64,000 bases of DNA from Zygnema cylindricum. Its lineage: Eukaryota; Streptophyta; Zygnematophyceae; Zygnematales; Zygnemataceae. The position numbers and the translations under genes were made by a program. The notes under the pieces were generated by a model. The model ran no database searches, was not told the origin of the DNA, and saw nothing but the letters and a program-made list of their open reading frames with translations. Location of the stretch: positions 1-64,000 of the forward strand of contig JBBHKE010001695.1 of the NCBI GenBank assembly GCA_037447655.1, in the 5' to 3' direction. Every line of letters starts with the position of its first letter. The stretch's first letter is position 1. This document shows positions 19,031 to 31,299 of the stretch, in pieces.

Positions 19031-22000
19031 GGTTATGGGCCCACCCTCTAGGGTGTCCATTATAAATGGAACTGGGTTCATTTATTAGGAAACCATGATG
19101 AGGGGTGCACTGTTTGAAAAACGGCTATGGGGCATTGTGAGTGGCCATGTGCGTCGGCCATCTGCTAAATTGGGAGTTCCACTAGGGTTTGGAGGATCTC
19201 GGTTAACTAGAGGATCTGCAGTGGCAGAGGGGGTGGAGGATGTAGCAAAAAGGACCATGTCGGACAAGGGGAAGGGGAAAATCACACCGATGGCTAGTGG
19301 ATCAGCTCCAATACCACCTGTTCAAAAAACAGAGGCGAATGATATTGAAATCTGGGATTTCAACAACACCTTGGCGACTCATTTTCTTTTCGGGCGTCTC
19401 ACTCAAGGAGTGACTACACCTCATCTTCATGTGGAGAGGGCAGACAAGTTGTGGGAAGCTCTTGACGACATTTACAAGAGCAGTATGATTCAGCAGCAGA
19501 AGCTGGCAAATCAGAAGGTACAGGCATGTGTGTACAAAGGAAGAAAGATGTTAGATTCCTGTATTGATTTGGCGGGGTTATTCATGGAGTTAGAAAGTGC
19601 AGGGAAAAGGGAGACCGAGAAAGAGAAGGTGAACACTTTTCTAATGAAACTCCCAGATGATTATGAGAACATTGTTAACAGGGTCCAGGATTTGTCAGAT
19701 CATCTTTGGATCTGGAATTCTGTTGTGGGGATGATTTTGGTTCGGGAAAGCACAATTGAGATTCGTAGGGGAGGAAAGAGTGTTCAAGCATTGGCTACTG
19801 GTACTGACTGGGGGGGTAAGGATTCCAAGAAACCTTATGGGAACTTTGGTGGAGGAGGAAGAGGAAACCATGACGGATCTGCACCAAGGGCTCCGAAGGG
19901 GCTTTGCCATTTTTGTAAGAAGCTGGGACACTACATGGCGGAGTGCACTAAGTTGACGGAGTTGAGATTGAAGGAGGAATCGATTAGAAAACTAGCTGGA
20001 AGGAAAAAGAAGTCGTTCGTTGCGACACAAGTCGTGGAAGAGGATGCGGATGATGACGATGGAAAACTTCTTCTCAATGAGGAGTTGGAGGTGAAAGATG
20101 AGCCGGAGATTCTAAGAAGGTAAAAGTGTGCTTTTGATGGAGTGAAAGAAGCTCCTGAAGAAGGATGGATCATTGATTGAGCAGCCTCTATGCATATGTG
20201 TAGAGAAAAACCATTGTTTACCAAAATGAGAAAGATCCCTATTGTAGAGATAGAGTATGGGGATGGGAGGATAGTGACCACTAATTCACTGGGATCAGTA
20301 GATCTCTGGGTCCTAGTTGATGGAAAAACATCCATAGTCACTTTCTCTGATGCTCTTTTTATTCGGGAGTTGAACAAAAATCTTATCTCTACGTCGGTCT
20401 TAGATGATAAGGGCTTTGAGACTAGTACAAAGAAAGCAGTCTTTGTTGCTAGCTATGAGAATGAAGTGTATTTCACAGCTGAAAAAGGTAGCCAAGGAAT
20501 GTTTAGGCTGAATTTTAGTAATGGAAAGACGAGAGTTTACTATGCTGGTGTAAGTGATTTGATGATGTGGCATAAAAGATAGGGACATGTGCATCTAGAT
20601 AGATTAAAAGAAATGAAGAAATTGGGTGTAGTTGAGGGAATACATTTTGGAAATAATGAGACTTTGGATGATTGTAGTGTGTGTGCACAAGGAAAAGCCC
20701 ACAGATTGCCTTTACCGAAGGTCGCAAAAAAGGTTTTAGATTTGGCTCATACTGACATAGGGGAACCGGCCAAAGTGCCATTAGTTGGAGGGAAAAGATT
20801 TATGCTTTCTATCACGGATGATTGGTCTAGATACTCTAGAGAATATTTCTTGAAAAACAAATTTGAGGTTTCGGCTTATTTTAAGGAATATAAAGCATGG
20901 AGTGAAAATCTCCATGAGACACCTATAAAGAGAGTGAGGAGCGATAATGGGGGGGAATTCACTTCTAATGAGTTTGAGGATTACTTGAAAGAGGAAGGGG
21001 TTCAACACCAAAAGATTGTCCGAAAGAATTCAGAACAAAACGGTGTAGCCGAGAGACTAAATCGGACTTTAAGTGATAGTGCCCGTAGTATGTTGACGGA
21101 TAAAAAGACAAGGAAAAGTTTTTGGGTAGAAGCTATGAATTGTGCTAACTGTCTCAAAAATAGAGTCCTTGCCTCGTTTATAAAAGGCAAAACACCTTAT
21201 GAAAGATGGACTGGAAGAAAACCTAATACTTCACACTTAAAGGTGTTTAGAAGTCAAGTGTTTAGTCTAAACACAGAAAAATCTGATTGGAAGTTAAATG
21301 CTAGAGGAAAGCCGGGATATTTACTTGGGTATGATGGAAATGTAAAGGGATATAGAGTTTATGATCTCGGAAGAGAAGACATAATTGTAGTAAAACACTT
21401 GGTATTTATGGATGAGGGAAAGTCCATAGATACCATTAAGTACACCAAATTGGTGAGGATTAGAATTTAATCCGAAAATGAGTTAGATTCAGATTCTTCT
21501 AATTGAACTCCGGTTCAGCCTGTCCTTGCAGAAGAAGAGGAAAAACTGACCGAGAGTGACTCTCACTTGGAGCCACAACATCCGGTTCAAGCCGAGGAAG
21601 AAAACGAGGTAAGACCAAGAATGGACGATGAACGTCCGGAGATGGACTCCACAGATAGGGGAGAAGGTGAAGTTATTTAGAGAAACCCAAGATTACCCTC
21701 TATCTCAGCGTCGGAGTTTGAAAGAGGAATGAGAAGCAGTAAGAGACTTCAAGAGAGACAAGTGAACAACAAGGTAACTAAGCTGTCACATTTGAGCGAA
21801 CCCCAGACTTACTCGAAAGCAGTTAATAGTCCGGAAGGTGATAGATGGGTGACAGCTATTAATGATGAGATGGCTTCCATTATGGAAGCAAACACATGGG
21901 AGTTGGTGGATTGTCCTCCAAATAGAAAGTCGATAGGATGCAAGTGGGTATTTAAGTTAAAACTCAACCCAGATAACACTATCGAGCGATACAAGGCCAG

Positions 22001-23382
22001 ATTAGTGGCAAAGGGGTTCACACAGAAGGAGGCGATCGATTATGAAGAGACTTTTGCTCCGGTTGTTAGATTCCCCTTCGTCCGGATTCTACTTAGTCTC
22101 GTGGCAGCGGAAGACATGGAAATGCACCAGATGGGCATCAAAATCGCTTACTTACACGGAGACTTGGAAGAAGAGATCTTCATGCGACAACCGTAAAGAT
22201 TTGAGGAGAAAGGAGAGGAAAACAAGGTGTGCAAATTGATAAAGTCCCTTTATGGACTAAGCAAGCTCCACGCCAATGGAACAAAAAATTGGACGAGATT
22301 TTGACGAGTTTGGGATATGTTCGAATCAATTCGGATCATTCTATCTACTTATTTGAGGACGAGGAAGGTATAATTTTCATTGCTATATATGTTGATGATT
22401 TGCTTGTTTGAGTAAATCAATGGAGAAAATTAATAGATTGAAAAAGGATCTAAAAGATAGATTTGAAATGAAAGATTCGGGAGAGGCAAAGTACATCTTG
22501 GGAATTCAAAAGTAAAGAGATAGAGAAAAGAAAACAATTAGACTAACTCAAAAGAAAGCAATTGGGAATATGCTTGGAAAATTTCAAATGGAAAAAGCAA
22601 AAAGTTGAACGACTCTAATGGACTTAAAGAAGGGAAATGAGGGGAGCTCAGACGAGGGAGTCTTGAACCTGGATAATGAGCTAGGACTTGAGGTAAGCAA
22701 GTTCATTCAAACTATTCCGTACAGACAGGTTTTCGGTAGTTTGATCAACTTTATGAATTGTACTCGTCCTGATATAGCTACAGCCGTGGGAGTATAAAGT
22801 AAGAGTCTGAATGATCCTAGGAAGAAAGATTGGGAAGCGGCCAAAAGGGTCATGCGATACTTGATAGGAACGAGAGATCTATGGTTGCATTTGGGAGGGG
22901 ATAATACTAACATCACCACTTGGAGTGATGCTAGTTATGGGGATGATCCGATGAGGAGGTGTACTTCAAGGTATGTGTTATATGTTGGGAATGGGGCTTG
23001 CAGTTGGAGTAGTAACCAACAAAAGGTGATTGCTCTGCCCACCATAGAGGCTTAGTATATAGCCTCTTTTTCGGCTGTGAAAGAATTGATGTGGGTAAAA
23101 TCTTTGCTTCAAGAATTAGGATATATAAATAGCGGAGTGCAAAAAGTATTTTGTGACAATCAAGCTGCGATTCGAATTGCAGCAAACCCAAAACCTCACT
23201 TTAAAGCAAAGCATATGGATATTCGTTTGAGCTTTGTTAGGGAGAAGGTTGAGAATAAAATAATTAGTTTGAAATATAGACCGGATAGAGAGATGGTAGC
23301 AGATATGATGACTAAGCCGGTTCCTTCTCCCAAATTAAAATTTTGTAGGGAGAAGTGTGGACTGAAAGAAAAGATAGACTAG
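19011..23382 (+). pseudogene. copia F2 gag-pol pseudogene
   Basis: Reads collinearly with F1: an ATG inside the LTR, gag, zinc knuckle (CHFCKKLGHYMAEC), protease with the Asp-Ser-Gly start lost to a stop (20177), integrase (HTDIGEPAKVP, RSDNGGEFTS, EQNGVAERLNRT), RT (WVFKLKLNPDN, IYVDDLLV) and RNase H (STxEAEY altered, CDNQAAI). Stops at about 19087, 20120, 20177, 20581, 21467, 21678, 22194 and others, plus frameshifts near 22260 and 22410. Most stops are TAG, TAA or TGA, consistent with C-to-T decay. Confidence 0.92.
19031..19045 (+). promoter_or_regulatory. half-tRNA primer-binding site of F2
   Basis: GGTTATGGGCCCACC, identical to the F1 site although the surrounding LTRs have diverged strongly. 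That conservation supports a functional constraint while the lineage was active. Confidence 0.85.
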
Positions 23383-23395
23383 AAAATAAGGGGAG

Positions 23396-24489
23396 TGTTG
23401 AAAATGATATTTTATGTTCTATCTTTTTTGGGTCTTGCAGTTCTCATACTTATCGTAGTCACTGAGAATTGACAGGCAGCCATGTGTGCCTTAGACAGAT
23501 GAGGAGATAGGCAGAAGACTAGGCTCCTACAAAAGTAATGTTGCCACAGACAGGATTTGATCCTGTAACCTCTGGACAACAACCGTACGAACTAGGCGCT
23601 CGCCTTATCCGTTTGGTCTTGATGAATCGTTTCATGTATTGTATTTGATGTTTATTTAAAGATATATCTACCGCATATTCCATTTAACATCCTACAAAAT
23701 GAAACGCAACATGGAACTTGTGGTACCACACAAAATTAATGAAACAAACATTTAATTTCGACGGACGAAATTAAATGTCGCGATTGACTTATTGCAAAGC
23801 GAGAACGAATTTCAAGCGGTCAACACGGAATGTTGACCGTCGAAATTCAACGGTCAACACGGAACTTTGACCGGTGAATTCAACGGTCAACATTTATTCG
23901 GCGCGTTGTCAGATCGTACGGCTAAAATCGATCGTCGTAAAAAGAATGGACAGCACGCATGAGTGCCTGTATGTCGGAACTACTATTTGCGAGCAGTTCC
24001 CCGAAATGGGAGGAAATGACACGTGGCATCATCCTATTGGATGCTGGAAGAGAAAAGGGACAAAATGACATTGACCTATTTGCCACGTGGTTGATCGAGA
24101 GTAGTGCGGAATATATCCGTACATAAAGTACGGCGACTTCTGTACTTTATATATGCGATATTTAGGGTACTCTATTTTAATTGGTCTAGAATAGCTATTA
24201 GGAGTTTTTCAGGACTTAGAAAAATATTGAAAAGTCCTCTCTCTTAGAGGCCATCTGTAAAAATATGTTGTCTTTGAACAGCCATAACTTAATGCTCAAG
24301 TGAGCAAATTCAGTGATTCTTTTTGCAGCTGACTCAAAAGAGTCTACGCTACACAGGGGTGTAGTTAGTCAGAGTTTTTGCGTCTAAGGGTGGGACCTAT
24401 TCATTGTCAAAGTCAAAAGTGCATATACTATCCTAGAGGCTTAATATAAGCTAGACATTCTGTGTACCAATGGAGGTCACAAAATTACA
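23396..24489 (+). repeat. 3' LTR of copia F2
   Basis: Follows AAAATAAGGGGAG. Diverged from the 5' LTR by many substitutions and an extra internal stretch. In its twin hairpins (24331-24344 and 24349-24364) the loop of the first changed to AAAA while the stem still pairs. Confidence 0.9.
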
Positions 24490-24867
24490 AAACCTCTCAA
24501 AAGTAAAGTGTTAGAAGTCTTGTACAGATGAATTTAATCGCATGAAACAAAATATATTTTGTAAACTATAATAAAACGGACCGGCGTAAAAATATCAATG
24601 AAACCAATTAAAACAAATACGTGTCATCAAGCGCGACCAAAGTAAACTTTTTTTGTTTACGATTCGCAATTAATTTACAGCTAAAGGTATGGTTACATCA
24701 GAGGATAAGTGAGGTTTAATACACAATTTTATACTTTCCTGTACCATGCTGTAATATATTTTCGTGAGTTTCTTGAAAACAACATTACAAAAAAAGGATT
24801 ACGATTCTCTTAGTTTGTTTGATGGAGCACGTCATTGAGTCGATATTCCATCACAAAGAGTGTCTAA
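24490..24867. other. spacer, no gene seen
   Basis: AT-rich. The first bases (AAACCTCTCAAAA) continue the TIR-like sequence that F2 interrupted. No supported frame. Confidence 0.5.
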
Positions 24868-26222
24868 ACCACGTGTTATACATTGAGTGGATCCACGTAA
24901 GTTACAATCCGATATTGAATATCCTTCAAATTTTTCACACCAACAAATTTCACTTCAAGTTTTCATTAGCGTACCATGTACTTGCGAACCAAGTCAAAAT
25001 AGGACAGAACATTTGTATTTTTTGCAAACGCATGTCTTCTACGCAAACTCATTTTTGAGAGTTCTTGCTTTTGATCATGACGAAAACACTTTGCTGGAAA
25101 TAGCGCGATGAAGGATCGTTTCGAGATTACTTTTTTATTTTCAGTTGCATTTTCAGAGGTACATACCATGTGCAAATTTTGCCAATTTTTGTTTGTTGAC
25201 CATCGTGACATGTAGCTTAATCGTCCATCTTGTCGCGATTTTTCTTTTTTGTAGCTGCCAACTCATCTCCTACGGGTACGTTGTCAGTTATAGAGAAAAA
25301 TAAAGTGACCGGCTTGCGGATGAATATCTAACGGTCACTGTTACCTCCCAGACCTTCGAGAGTATTGGCAAAATTCTTTGTAATGTTGTTTCACTTTTTA
25401 AAACTAAATAAGCGGTACAGTTGGGTACGGATAGTCGCGGATTTCTCTAAACTACCCCACTTTTCGACAGATGGAACTTGACCCTTAAGGTAAAGTTCCA
25501 TTTGGACGTTCTCTATTTATACGGCCAACATTAAACATTGTTATGATTTGAGCAAAGTTCAATTGCGCAGAGTCAGTAATCCACGTGTTCATTATTTAGT
25601 GGTACTACGTGACTTAAGATCGGATATTGAAAATCATTAATGATTTTCACTACGACCAAAAATCTTCATTTGCGTACCATGTATGTGCGTAGTAGGTCAT
25701 CGTGCAACACAACTTTTGTACTTTTTGTAGACGCATTGTAACCTTCAGATACCGCCTCATTTTTTTAAGTTCTTGTTTTTTTTGCATGACAAATGAGCGC
25801 TGCCAGAAAAAGTGTGACGAATGGTGGCTAAGCGAAATAGCGTGACGAAAGTGCGTACGACATTTCGTTTATTTTTTTGTTGGAATTTTGAATGTGAATA
25901 TCATGTGCAAATTTTTTTGATTTCCCATTTGTTGTCGTCTTCACATGTATGTTCATTATCCAACGTGTCGCGGCTCAAATTTTTTTGTAATTGGTGATGT
26001 ACCTCGCGAGGTATATAACCATTTAAAGAAAATTTCGAAGTGAATGCTTCCCAAAAAATATCTAATGGTCATTTTTAACTCCCACACTATGAGAGAATAT
26101 TGTAGGATTTTTTTTAATGTTTTTTTCCGGAAGAAAACAAAAGAAGAGGTACGACGATTTATAGAAAGGTTTGAATTTCCGTAAACAACCTCACTTTTTC
26201 ATCTAATGGAACTTCACCCTAT
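24868..26222. repeat. 712-bp-period tandem duplication, two diverged copies
   Basis: Copy 1 (about 24868-25497) and copy 2 (about 25580-26222) are collinear. Paired anchors are CCACGTGTT (24869/25581), GCGTACCATGTA, TTTTTGNANACGCAT, TACCATGTGCAAATTTT against TATCATGTGCAAATTTTT, CTAACGGTCA against CTAATGGTCA, and ACTTTTCGACAGATGGAACTT against a CTTTTTCATCTAATGGAACTT form. A third partial copy of the tail occurs at about 27300-27400. Non-coding. Confidence 0.75.
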
Positions 26223-26249
26223 GACTTCTTTTTATCATTTTTTTTTTTT

Positions 26250-26306
26250 TAGATATTAATTTCGTTTGTGAAGCTTAGAGAAAATCGAGATGTTGAAACT
26301 TTGAAA
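26250..26306 (+). pseudogene. exon-2 fragment of the repeated two-exon unit
   Basis: After a T-tract and TTTAG, the sequence reads ILISFVKLRENRDVETLKS then NITW and stop. It matches the second exon of the small gene-like unit at 38217-38289 and its R1 copy. Upstream sequence is only faintly similar, so it is an isolated fragment. As in R1, the G expected right after the acceptor is absent. Confidence 0.55.
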
Positions 26307-26337
26307 AGTAACATTACTTGGTGAAAAATTTAGGGAA

Positions 26338-26700
26338 TTGATCATGGAAGTGACTATTTTGGTTGCGCACAGTCACTTACGTCATTTTGTGAAAGATTGT
26401 ACGCTTCAAGTACACATTGGCAGAAGTAAAGTACCGTTGAGTTTAAATTTGACCGTCAATCGGTTCGACAGTTTTGACTTTCAAAATATTATTACAAGCT
26501 TAAAATTTTGTCGCGTTTGCGAACATCGAGCGTCATAATAAAATTCGCAATTCACAAGACATACAATGGTTTACGGTAACAAACTTGCGGGAACTACATG
26601 TAAATAAAAGTGTTGCGCACATTCATTTTTTGTCTTTACGTGAGCTCCACGGTGAGAGCGTATATTGGATTAAAACTTACGGTAACCCTCCATCTGGCGC
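26338..26700. repeat. LIR-family copy
   Basis: First part collinear with 3226-3445; the rest is the reverse complement of 28091-28345 (TTGCGCACA-TCA, TTTGTCTTTACGTGAGCTCC, CGGTGAGAGC). Non-coding. Confidence 0.65.
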
Positions 26701-27404
26701 CGACAGTAATCGTACGAAAACGTTTACTTGCAGTAATACTTCGTTCACTTCTCTATCAAGTCGTGTCAGCAATGGAATCTATCAAATACGTGCTTTCTTT
26801 TGATTTGACGCACGTAGGTTCATGTTCTGACGACAAGCAGTTAAAAATTCCAAAATCACAATATGTGAACAAGTATCCGTACATCCAGCCGCAAAATTAA
26901 GTAATGTGAATGTACACTTTGTAAGTTCGTGTTCAATTTGTATGTTCGTGTTTTGTATTTCTTGTAGCTATTTTGTCGTTCGTGTTTCGTCGTGTCGCCA
27001 TAAATTCCGGATGTCAGCAGATCGTGGAGGCGTCACGACACATTCTTCAACAATTTTTTTTTGTGGTTTTTGTTGGATTTGATTTCCGCCTGTCCGAAGG
27101 CGCGCGGCCCATATGTGACCTTTCCACGCGTAAACATTTTACACGTCCGGTGATTGGTTACTCTCCTCCCTGAAAAGAGTAATTTATCATTGGACGGCTT
27201 GACCGCTTGCTTCAAAAACACGTAATCGGACAGTCGACCTTGTCGACTAGAAGTTTGGAGAATCTAGACGCGCCGAGAATATTTATGTTTAAAAAAAAAA
27301 AATCAGTACGTCTCTATACGGAAATGAGTTGGATTTGTACGAAAGTACACTTTTTCCAGTAAAGAACCCCACTTTTCGCCGGATGGATGTTCACCCTTAG
27401 CTGC
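26701..27404. other. spacer, no gene seen
   Basis: Mixed AT-rich sequence with no supported frame. The last ~100 bp repeat the tail of the 712-bp tandem unit (CCCCACTTTTCG, GGATGG, TTCACCCTTA). Confidence 0.5.
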
Positions 27405-28090
27405 AAAATCGAAATTTAGTCGTCTAAGCATTACATTGTACTTAGACGCAAATTGAAACGAAACCTCTCAAAATCGAAGTACATCGCGAATCATAATTAG
27501 AGTAAAGAAATAATTATGGTAAAAATGTGAAAAATATTAATAAGAGTTATTAACTCTAAATTGTGCAATCAATTTTTTTAAAAAACGAATTTTACGCTAA
27601 TTTATCAATAATTCTTATTTGGGTTTATGTCTGTACTAATTATACACGCTGATTTATTTTCTGTAAATCAGGCACACTTAAAGAATCTGACAAAACGTAC
27701 AGTTTCACTTCATTTTGATGTTTGTATTACGCGGTTTGTGAAAACGTAGCTACAGAATAATAACATGCATTCAATCATTTTTTCTACTTTTAGTTAATAA
27801 AGTACAATTTTGCATTGTCAAACCCCGAAAGTAGGCTACACTATTTAAAACGACATTATATTAGAGCTGTTAACGCTGATTCCAAAAGTACCTTATATAC
27901 TGTAAAGAATATTTTAGAATTATGTACTCTTTTTAGGGTGTTTATGTCAAAATTTGGGGCTATGAAATTAGCGTGCATAACGCTAATTACGATTCATGGT
28001 GTACTTCATTTTTGAGAGGTTTCGTTTCAATTTGCGTCCCAGTTCAATGTAACGGTTACACGATTAAATTTCAATTTTGCGGCATCAAAA
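27405..28090. mobile_element. family-C element with long TIRs (complete copy)
   Basis: Arms of 100 bp or more pair across the element: CGAAATTTAGTCG, TTACATTG, GACGCAAATTGAAACGAAACC and CTCTCAAAA on the left mirror the right end, and the pairing continues through AGTACATCGCGAATCATAATTAG into the element. The long arms and lack of coding suggest a non-autonomous Mutator-like element; the class is inferred. It provides the reference for the broken copies at 931-1174 and 1731-3184. Confidence 0.65.
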
Positions 28091-28345
28091 TCCAACATGT
28101 GCTCTCACCGTAGAGGTCAAGTAAAGACAAAAAGTGACTGTGCGCAACACTTTTATTTACATGTGGTTGCCGCAGTTTTGTTATCGTTAACGTTTGTCGG
28201 CCGTGTGAATTGCAATTTTTTTTTATGACGGTAGACGTTCGCAAGCGCGGCAAAGTTTTAAGCAATTGTAACAATACTTTGAAAGTCAAAGTTGTCGAAC
28301 CGATTGACTGTCAAATTTATACTCAACGGTACACCTTGAATCGTT
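28091..28345. repeat. LIR-family copy with intact gypsy target site
   Basis: Contains, without interruption, GGCCGTGTGAATTGCAATTT followed by ATGACGGTAGACGTTCGCAA. The same two blocks are separated by the chromovirus at 4078 and 17602. It therefore acts as an empty-site paralogue that fixes the gypsy insertion point. Confidence 0.8.
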
Positions 28346-28769
28346 ATGAGCGTATAGAAATTATTAGTGTAAATAAAAAAATCGTGTCATTCATTCTAAT
28401 TTAGTGCACGGAGACGTGGCAGATTATAGTTTTGTGAGTTGACGTGCTTTTCGTTTTGAGTTTGGGTGCTGTTATTTTCCTTGTTGTTTGTTTGCTTTTT
28501 TATTGTGTTCTTGTCGCTTTATTTGTTTTTTATTGTAGTTTTTCAGTTTTGGCCATGCCACCCCTTTTGTACCCCCGGACTCAGATGGTTTACCATCGTG
28601 CTTTTTAATTTATGCTGCTTTTATACCATTTATTATATTTAAAGTATCAATGTCAAATTTTTGGGGGGCGGCGGGGAACGGCCCGGCGTTTGGGCGGTGA
28701 TAGGGCGATGGCAGAAGGCGGGAGACGCACTGCACTAAGCCATCCCTCGGCTCTTCTCATCTCTAAACC
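28346..28769. other. spacer with a GC-rich patch
   Basis: T-rich sequence followed by a short GC-rich block (about 28662-28735, G-runs and GGCGG motifs). No supported gene. Confidence 0.45.
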
Positions 28770-29315
28770 CTCTACTCTCCATGTGGTCTATAGTCCGTAT
28801 CCGTCCATAAGTACGGCTTTATTCAAACTTCATTTGGAAAAATACGAATCATCTGATTGTCGCTTCAGAATTTTGTTTGAATTTGACGTCATCCTACTTT
28901 TATCGTTTGTACATCTGACAAGATCTGATAGCGAATCTTGCACCGCATTCACATGGTTTGTCCACACTATTTCTGTATATTATCGTTTGCTCATCTGACA
29001 AGATCCACAGAAATGATTTCGAATCTTGCACCGCCAGTGCCCCACTTGTCCACACTATTTCAGGATAGAATCCGGTCATGAAACGGCTCTAGTATTATCA
29101 GTACAGCAATGAGTATCTTCGTAAAACGACAAAAAAACTATTAGGTCGGCACATGCACCGCGCATCAACTTTGAATAGAATCAGTACCCGAACGCGTCAG
29201 CATATTTTGAAATAAGTGTCGCGCTGGACTGACGTCTTTTCGTACAATGGGCGTCCGTCGAACTGGAACACCTTACCAACCCAAGACACGTGTCTTATTT
29301 GTGAGTACAATGCAG

Positions 29316-29857
29316 TACACCGCCAATCGCTACTAGCGTAGTGTACGCTAATTCCGTCACGCTTTTTTTTTTTTTTCTCCATTAGCGTAGTTCATTCTAT
29401 TTTTTTCTTTACTCTATTTAGGGCTAATTTTTTAGTACCGTACAAAACGGAAATACCTAATATTTAAATAGTGTGGTGTACCGTACAAAAACGTACCTTT
29501 TTAAGTGAAAAAGTACATTTAATTTTGTTTAGTAGCCGTGGACACATGAGAATGTGCGGTCTAAAAAGAGGATCAAATTGGGTTGTCAAATATAACGTTC
29601 GCATATATTCGTCCAACAACCACGTTTCGACTGTGTGAACGTACGATTTGTGTACAATCTGTCAAATTGTGTGGAAATATCTATATTAGTGTAAGCAGGT
29701 TTGCGACCGACATTTACTATTTTCAAAGACCCAAATTAGAATTATTAAACAATTAGAACGTATGTTTTTTTTCAAAATTTTCAAATTCTTAATTAGCTTA
29801 AACCACGGTAATTATTCATATACGCTAAAGAATACGCTTATAGCGATTGGCGGTGTA
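29316..29857. mobile_element. family-B TIR element, copy 2
   Basis: TACACCGCCAATCGC...GCGATTGGCGGTGTA ends. Interior matches 1187-1728, including the ACGTACCTTTTTAAG/AAAAAGTAC hairpin. R copies 2 and 3 lack it at this position (about 32812 and 37055), so it entered copy 1 after the R duplication. A 2-3 bp target duplication (TA or GTA) is possible but not resolvable. Confidence 0.8.
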
Positions 29858-30058
29858 GTAACGGCGTGGAGATGGACAGACTAAAAAGGACAAAAAATAG
29901 ACAACTGGCAACCTTTGGCAATATCCAAACAGTAGGCGACGTGGCTCATTTCCGAAGTCTGCCGCAGAAATGGACGCACCTATATAATCCCCCTCAATAA
30001 ATACCGTAATTATTCTGGAGAAATCCTGTCCGTCCATTGTAGCTAAACCCTAAACATT

Positions 30059-30410
30059 GCCAGATTCATTCTAGTCTTGACATCAAGGTGATTGTTGTAC
30101 AAATCCTGTAGCATCCACACTATTTCAAGTGTGTCATGTGTCAGCATTAAAAAAATACGACCATACTTTTGCTTCTAACTTCAGGCAGTTTGTGGTACAA
30201 TGGCGTCAACACTATTTGAAGTGATGAAGTCAACATAAAAAAGAAAATGAATAAGACCATATTAGTTCTTGTTTGGACCTCAAGGATGTTGTGGTACAAT
30301 AACGTCAAGACTATTCAATGGGACCTAATTTATTACTCAAAAATAAATAAATAAGACCATATTCATTCTATTTTTGAATTCAGGTTTGATGTGGTACAAA
30401 AGATTATTGC
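30059..30410. repeat. ~98-bp tandem repeats in R copy 1
   Basis: Three and a half units with starts at about 30059, 30158, 30255 and 30355. Each has a GACCATATTNNTTCT head, a TTGTGGTACAAT core, a CACACTATTTGAAGTG block and an A/T-rich end. They lie between the TATA-like box and the small reading frame, as in the other two R copies. Confidence 0.75.
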
Positions 30411-30819
30411 GATATTGGACGATCGACTCCTTGCTTTAAAATACGCGCACTAAACTTCGCAAGGAATTAGCACTCACAAATTTGAAGAAATTCTTGACGC
30501 GTCCATCCGCACAGCAAAGTACTGTACAGTACAGTACTGTACTTTTCTCCATTTTGCCAATCTTATTGTTCATTTTACATCGCATTACTAATATACAGTG
30601 CGCACTGAATTACTTTGTAACCTGCAATTGTTTTTGATTTTATCGCACTTTAAAAACGATGGTCCGACCGCACGAAAAGGTAACAAACCTTCTTGAAACT
30701 ATTGGGGTACAGGGAGGTTTCGAAATTTATACAACTTTTTTAGCTTTATTTTGGTAGGAAGAAAAAAAAATAGTTTTTGTCTTCTTGTTAGTTTCCCTGT
30801 TTTGGAAGTTTCTGCAGCC

Positions 30820-31053
30820 ATGGCTTACTATGAGGATATTGGTTTAATCGACAGTTTAACCACGAAAGACATAGCAGAGTGAGATTTTCCGAGATCCCAT
30901 AAATAGAGATCGAAGAAATAAGATTTCTTGCCTTCTTTCCCGTTTCCAGGACTTCATTTTAGCTACTTAATTTTTTTTTTAAGATCTTAATTTCGTTTAT
31001 GAAACTTAGAGAGAATCGAGATGTTCAAACATTAAAAAGAAACATGACTTGGT
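30820..31053 (+). pseudogene. two-exon microgene-like unit in R copy 1 (disabled)
   Basis: Exon 1 starts ATGGCTTACTATGAG (MAYYEDIGLIDSLTTKDIAE) and ends at a GTGAGA donor (30879). Exon 2 follows AAG at 30983 and ends ..MTW stop. Compared with R copy 3 one base is missing at the exon-2 start, so the join is out of frame. Function unknown. Confidence 0.45.
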
Positions 31054-31064
31054 GAAAATTTTAT

Positions 31065-31290
31065 CGTGTACTTTCTCTCGTGATGAATGGCTGATATTGA
31101 TTATCACGTGCGAAAGCGCTTTCTTATTCGTCGGAAGGTGTAAATTGTCTCTTTGTCGTGGTTCTCGATAATCTTTTAAAGTGGGTTGGAATGACGTGGC
31201 GCTCGTCTACAATATGGGAAAATGACAATTTAAAGTACATATTATTTTCGAAGATGACGTATATTGTCCTTCGGTTTTTGCACTTTTCTT
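31065..31290. repeat. segment K, copy 1
   Basis: Collinear with 36262-36485: CGTGTACTTTCTCTCGTGAT against CGTGTAATTTCTCTCGTGAT, GCGAAAG, TATTCGTC, GGAATGACGTGG, AAAATGACAATTT-AAGTACAT, GATGACGT-ATTGTCCTTC. It lies between R1 and R2, as K2 lies before R3, so R and K form one tandem unit. Confidence 0.7.
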
Positions 31291-31299
31291 GGTTAGGGT

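Larger units (their letters stand above)
17968..24489 (+). mobile_element. decayed copia element F2, relative of F1
   Basis: LTRs of 1063 and 1094 bp begin TGTTGAAAA and end TTACA, with an exact AAACC target duplication (17963-17967 and 24490-24494). It has the same half-tRNA primer site, in-LTR start codon, polypurine tract and gag-pol layout as F1, but the LTRs differ from F1 and from each other (the 3' LTR has an extra segment of about 40-60 bp near 23905-23960). Many stops make it inactive. Confidence 0.93.
28770..31057 (+). repeat. repeat unit R, copy 1
   Basis: Collinear with copy 2 (32235-33600) and copy 3 (36510-38290). Order: TCCGTAC-CGGCT region, TCTGACAAGATC blocks, GACAAGATCCAC, a TATA-like TATATAA (29981), AATAAATACCGT, ATTCTGGAGAAATCCTG, the ~98-bp tandem repeats, GATGGTCCGACCGCACGAAA, then the two-exon frame. 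Copy 1 also carries a family-B TIR element. R, together with segment K, forms a direct ~2-kb array. Confidence 0.8.

Noticed and set aside
30530-30541. GTACTGTACTTT runs as a regulatory site
   Set aside because: Short GTACTGTA repeats recur in all R copies in variable number and look like a small unstable simple repeat.
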